From Vineibacter terrae (GTDB lineage: Bacteria > Pseudomonadota > Alphaproteobacteria > Reyranellales > Reyranellaceae), in assembly GCF_008039615.1 (NCBI RefSeq), contig NZ_VDUZ01000057.1:1-54365 (forward strand): a DNA stretch of 54,365 nt, given 5' to 3'. Below the pieces are notes generated by a model that saw only the letters and a list, made by a program, of their open reading frames with translations, made no database searches and was not told the DNA's origin. This document shows positions 52,571 to 54,365 of this stretch, in pieces (the first letter of the stretch is position 1; each line of letters begins with the position of its first letter). The translations under genes and the position numbers were made by a program.

Positions 52571-53110
52571 TCATTGCACGAGACGCAGGCCGCGATTGGC
52601 GGCACGCACGGCAGCGGCACGGGCCGCGCCGGGAACAGCGGTGAGCGGCAGCAGCAGGCCGGCGGCGGTCATGGCGCTGCCCAGCGCCAGCGCCGATGAC
52701 GCCGCCACCCCGGAAGCGGCCGGCGCCAGGAACTCGTCGAACGCCAGCGCCATCAGGTCGTCGCGGTCGCGCTGGCCGGCCGCCACGGCGTTGAGGAACA
52801 TGCTTTCGTCGTCGCTCACGAAGCGGCAGCGCAGGCAGCGCACATCGAGCGGCCGCTGCGTGCCGGCGACCACGGCCCGCATCATGCCGTCGAACGGCGC
52901 CAGGCCGTCGGGCAGATAGGCCGCCTCGAAACCGTCATGCAGCACGCGCCCGTCGGGCAGCCCGGCCCGCCAGCCCTCGACCCACTGGCGCAGGCACCAG
53001 ACGAGGAAGCGCTCGGCGACGGCGAGCGTCTCGACACCGCGCGCCTGCGGCGGGCAGCCGTGCTCCGCCGTCATATCGGTTGTCTGTGCGGTCGGCCCCT
53101 GGTCCGGCAT
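52571..53110 (-). CDS. Hypothetical protein with C-terminal Ala-rich hydrophobic segment
   Basis: A 179-residue product with GAGGGAGGGACC before ATG 53110. A Trp-rich N-terminal half (AERFLVWCLRQWVEGWRAGL) and DVRCLRCRFVSDDESMFLNA (CxxC) are conserved-looking; the last 50 residues are hydrophobic (SALALGSAMTAAGLLLPLTA). I recall comparable uncharacterised alphaproteobacterial proteins, often next to nitrogen or redox genes, but cannot name a function. Confidence 0.6.
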   Translation of the reverse strand: MPDQGPTAQTTDMTAEHGCPPQARGVETLAVAERFLVWCLRQWVEGWRAGLPDGRVLHDGFEAAYLPDGLAPFDGMMRAVVAGTQRPLDVRCLRCRFVSDDESMFLNAVAAGQRDRDDLMALAFDEFLAPAASGVAASSALALGSAMTAAGLLLPLTAVPGAARAAAVRAANRGLRLVQ

Positions 53111-53190
53111 GGTCCCTCCCTCGGTGCGCGAGACGAAGGATCATGGCCTATATTGCGAGTGACTCGCAATCGCAAAATTATGCAGCCCGA

Positions 53191-54012
53191 TCACCCTTTC
53201 ATGAGGCTGGGCAGCCATAGCGACAGCCCGGGCACATAGGTCACCAGCACCAGCACGACGAACATCACGAGGTAGAACGGCCAGATGTGGCGCGTGATCT
53301 GCTCCATGGTGACCCGGCCGATGGCGCAGCCCATCACCATGGTGGGGCCGACCGGCGGCGTCACCAGGCCGATGCCCAGGTTCAGCAGCATGACCATGCC
53401 GAAATGGACCGGGTCGATGCCGAACTTCAGGATCACCGGCATCAGGATGGGCGTGCAGATCAGCAGCATCGGCGCCAGGTCCATGAAGGTGCCGAGCACC
53501 AGCAGCAGGATGTTGATCAGCAGCAGGAAGACGTACTTGTTGTCGGAGATGGAGAGGAAGAACTCGGTCGCCTTGGCCGGCAGCTGGATCAGCGCCATGG
53601 CGTAGGCGAAGGCCACCGAGAAGCCGATCATGATCATGACCATGCCGACGGTGCGCGTCACCCGCGCCACCAGCTTGGGCAGGTCGCGCCACTTGCATTC
53701 GCGGTAGACGAACATGGTGATGAAGAACGCATAGAGGCAGGCCACCGAGCCGGCCTCGGTCGCGGTGAAGATGCCGGACAGGATGCCGCCGATGATGATG
53801 ACGACGGTGAACAGGCCCCACAGCGAATCGAGCGCGATGAACAGCGCCTGGCGCAAGCTCACCGGCTCGCCCTTGGGGTAGCCGTTGCGGTGCGACAGCA
53901 GCAGGCACAGCGCCATGATCGCCACGCCCAGCAGCACGCCGGGAAAGATGCCGGCCAGGAACAGGTGCGCGATCGAGATCGAGCCGCCGGCGGCGGAAGC
54001 GTGAGCCCGGCT
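53191..54012 (-). pseudogene. dctM: TRAP transporter large permease (DctM), 5'-truncated
   Basis: From about 54012 leftwards one frame reads ASAAGGSISIAHLFLAGIFP, which joins the middle of the DctM family ('LFLAGI.PG'), and it then continues normally through LIQLPAKATEFFLSISDNKY, LVLGTFMDLAPMLLICTPIL and LGIGLVTPPVGPTMVMGCAI to SLWLPSLMKG. Roughly the first 180 residues of a normal 430-residue permease are absent, and the frame is closed by a stop inside the palindromic repeat at 54030. A GTG at 53937 could start a 248-residue fragment, but half the transport domain would be missing. No dctQ is nearby. Confidence 0.8.
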
Positions 54013-54029
54013 CCCGTGCTGAACCCGAT

Positions 54030-54115
54030 GTCATCCCGAGCGCAGCGAGGGATCTCCCGCGGCCGGACGCACGGTGCGTCATTCGCAGGAGGTCCCTCGC
54101 TGCGCTTGGGATGAC
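54030..54115. repeat. 86-bp palindromic repeat, copy 3 (family 2)
   Basis: It has the same arms and central GACGCACGGTGCGTC palindrome as copies 1 and 2. It begins about 18 bp from the point at which recognisable dctM sequence stops. Confidence 0.85.
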
Positions 54116-54241
54116 ATCGGGCCTGCCACGACGGTAGCAAGCCCTGCACATCCGCGCGGCCGGCATGCCGCACATGGCGTTCCATCCGGTGCCGGATGTG
54201 GGCTAGCATTGCGCCGTTCGCCGTCGTCACGAGGATTACCG

Positions 54242-54365
54242 ATGAAAACCCGCGCCGCCCTTGCCGTTGCCGCCAAGCGACCGCTGGAAGTCGAGATGGT
54301 CGATCTCGAGGGGCCCCGGCAAGGCGAGGTGCTGGTCGAGATCAAGGCCACCGGCATCTGCCACA
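54242..54365 (+). CDS. frmA: Zinc alcohol dehydrogenase, class III (S-(hydroxymethyl)glutathione dehydrogenase), start only
   Basis: The window ends after 41 codons. MKTRAALAVAAKRPLEVEMV and DLEGPRQGEVLVEIKATGIC-H are the N-terminus of class III alcohol dehydrogenases (glutathione-dependent formaldehyde dehydrogenase), with the first catalytic zinc ligand Cys in TGICH. The upstream TTACCG lacks a strong ribosome site. Full identity needs the rest of the gene. Confidence 0.75.
   Translation, partial: MKTRAALAVAAKRPLEVEMVDLEGPRQGEVLVEIKATGICH

Noticed and set aside
53287-54114. 275-codon plus frame opposite dctM
   Set aside because: Asp/His/Gln-rich shadow of the membrane-protein gene.

Overview
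The window is high-GC DNA with the gene content of a free-living alphaproteobacterium. Pointers are TRAP and branched-chain-type ABC binding proteins, CaiB/BaiF CoA-transferase, paired enoyl-CoA hydratases, a MAPEG protein, GST, DUF3300/DUF2950 secreted proteins, and dispersed palindromes of the 'GTCATCCCGAGCGCAGCGAGG' kind. A Rhizobiales- or Reyranella-like organism is my inference; no rRNA or taxonomic marker is present.

Layout. 1-243 is the edge of an IS1182-type insertion sequence. 416-12545 is ordinary chromosome: Tag-like DNA glycosylase, acyl-CoA synthetase, gamma-glutamyltransferase, TRAP binding protein, an orphan VapB-like antitoxin, a small GatC/AtzG-like protein with its amidase, a conserved hypothetical protein, an aldo/keto reductase, a secreted protein with three EF-hand-like loops, and several small ORFs. 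12546-12622 is tRNA-Arg(CCU).

12606-21360 is an integrated element of about 8.75 kb. It is bounded by a 17-bp direct repeat of the tRNA 3' end and carries a tyrosine integrase at its far end. Inside are an AAA ATPase, a lone phage-structural-type protein, a serine recombinase, two paralogous small lipoproteins and a large protein with a HEPN-type RNFVH-like signature that could be a defence cargo. The non-coding stretch 16076-16750 holds seven or eight minus-strand repeats whose layout (ATTTA-N5-CACTAT) resembles promoters of T7/SP6-type single-subunit RNA polymerases. An imperfect inverted repeat of about 120 bp lies downstream of each of the two outward-reading transcription units. This element is the most interesting part of the window.

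21621-39164 is rich in exported proteins: two small secreted proteins, the DUF2950-DUF3300 pair, an OmpA-family protein, an AraC regulator, then a four-gene minus-strand cluster (small secreted protein, outer-membrane barrel, formylglycine-type sulfatase, eight-heme cytochrome with TPRs). Three patatin-like lipoproteins on the plus strand follow; they are diverged tandem paralogs.

39366-54365 is mainly catabolic. CMD-family protein, ankyrin protein and enoyl-CoA hydratase form one operon; a cupin and a second hydratase another. A class V aminotransferase, MAPEG protein and ArfB lie nearby. The minus-strand run ABC binding protein, D-aminoacylase-type amidohydrolase, CoA-transferase and GST is divergent from a LysR regulator. 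The end holds a 5'-truncated dctM whose break coincides with a palindromic repeat, and the start of a class III alcohol dehydrogenase. Several genes are broken (IS transposase by the window edge, AraC remnant, dctM), and repeats sit at two of the break points, so this is a region with visible rearrangement.
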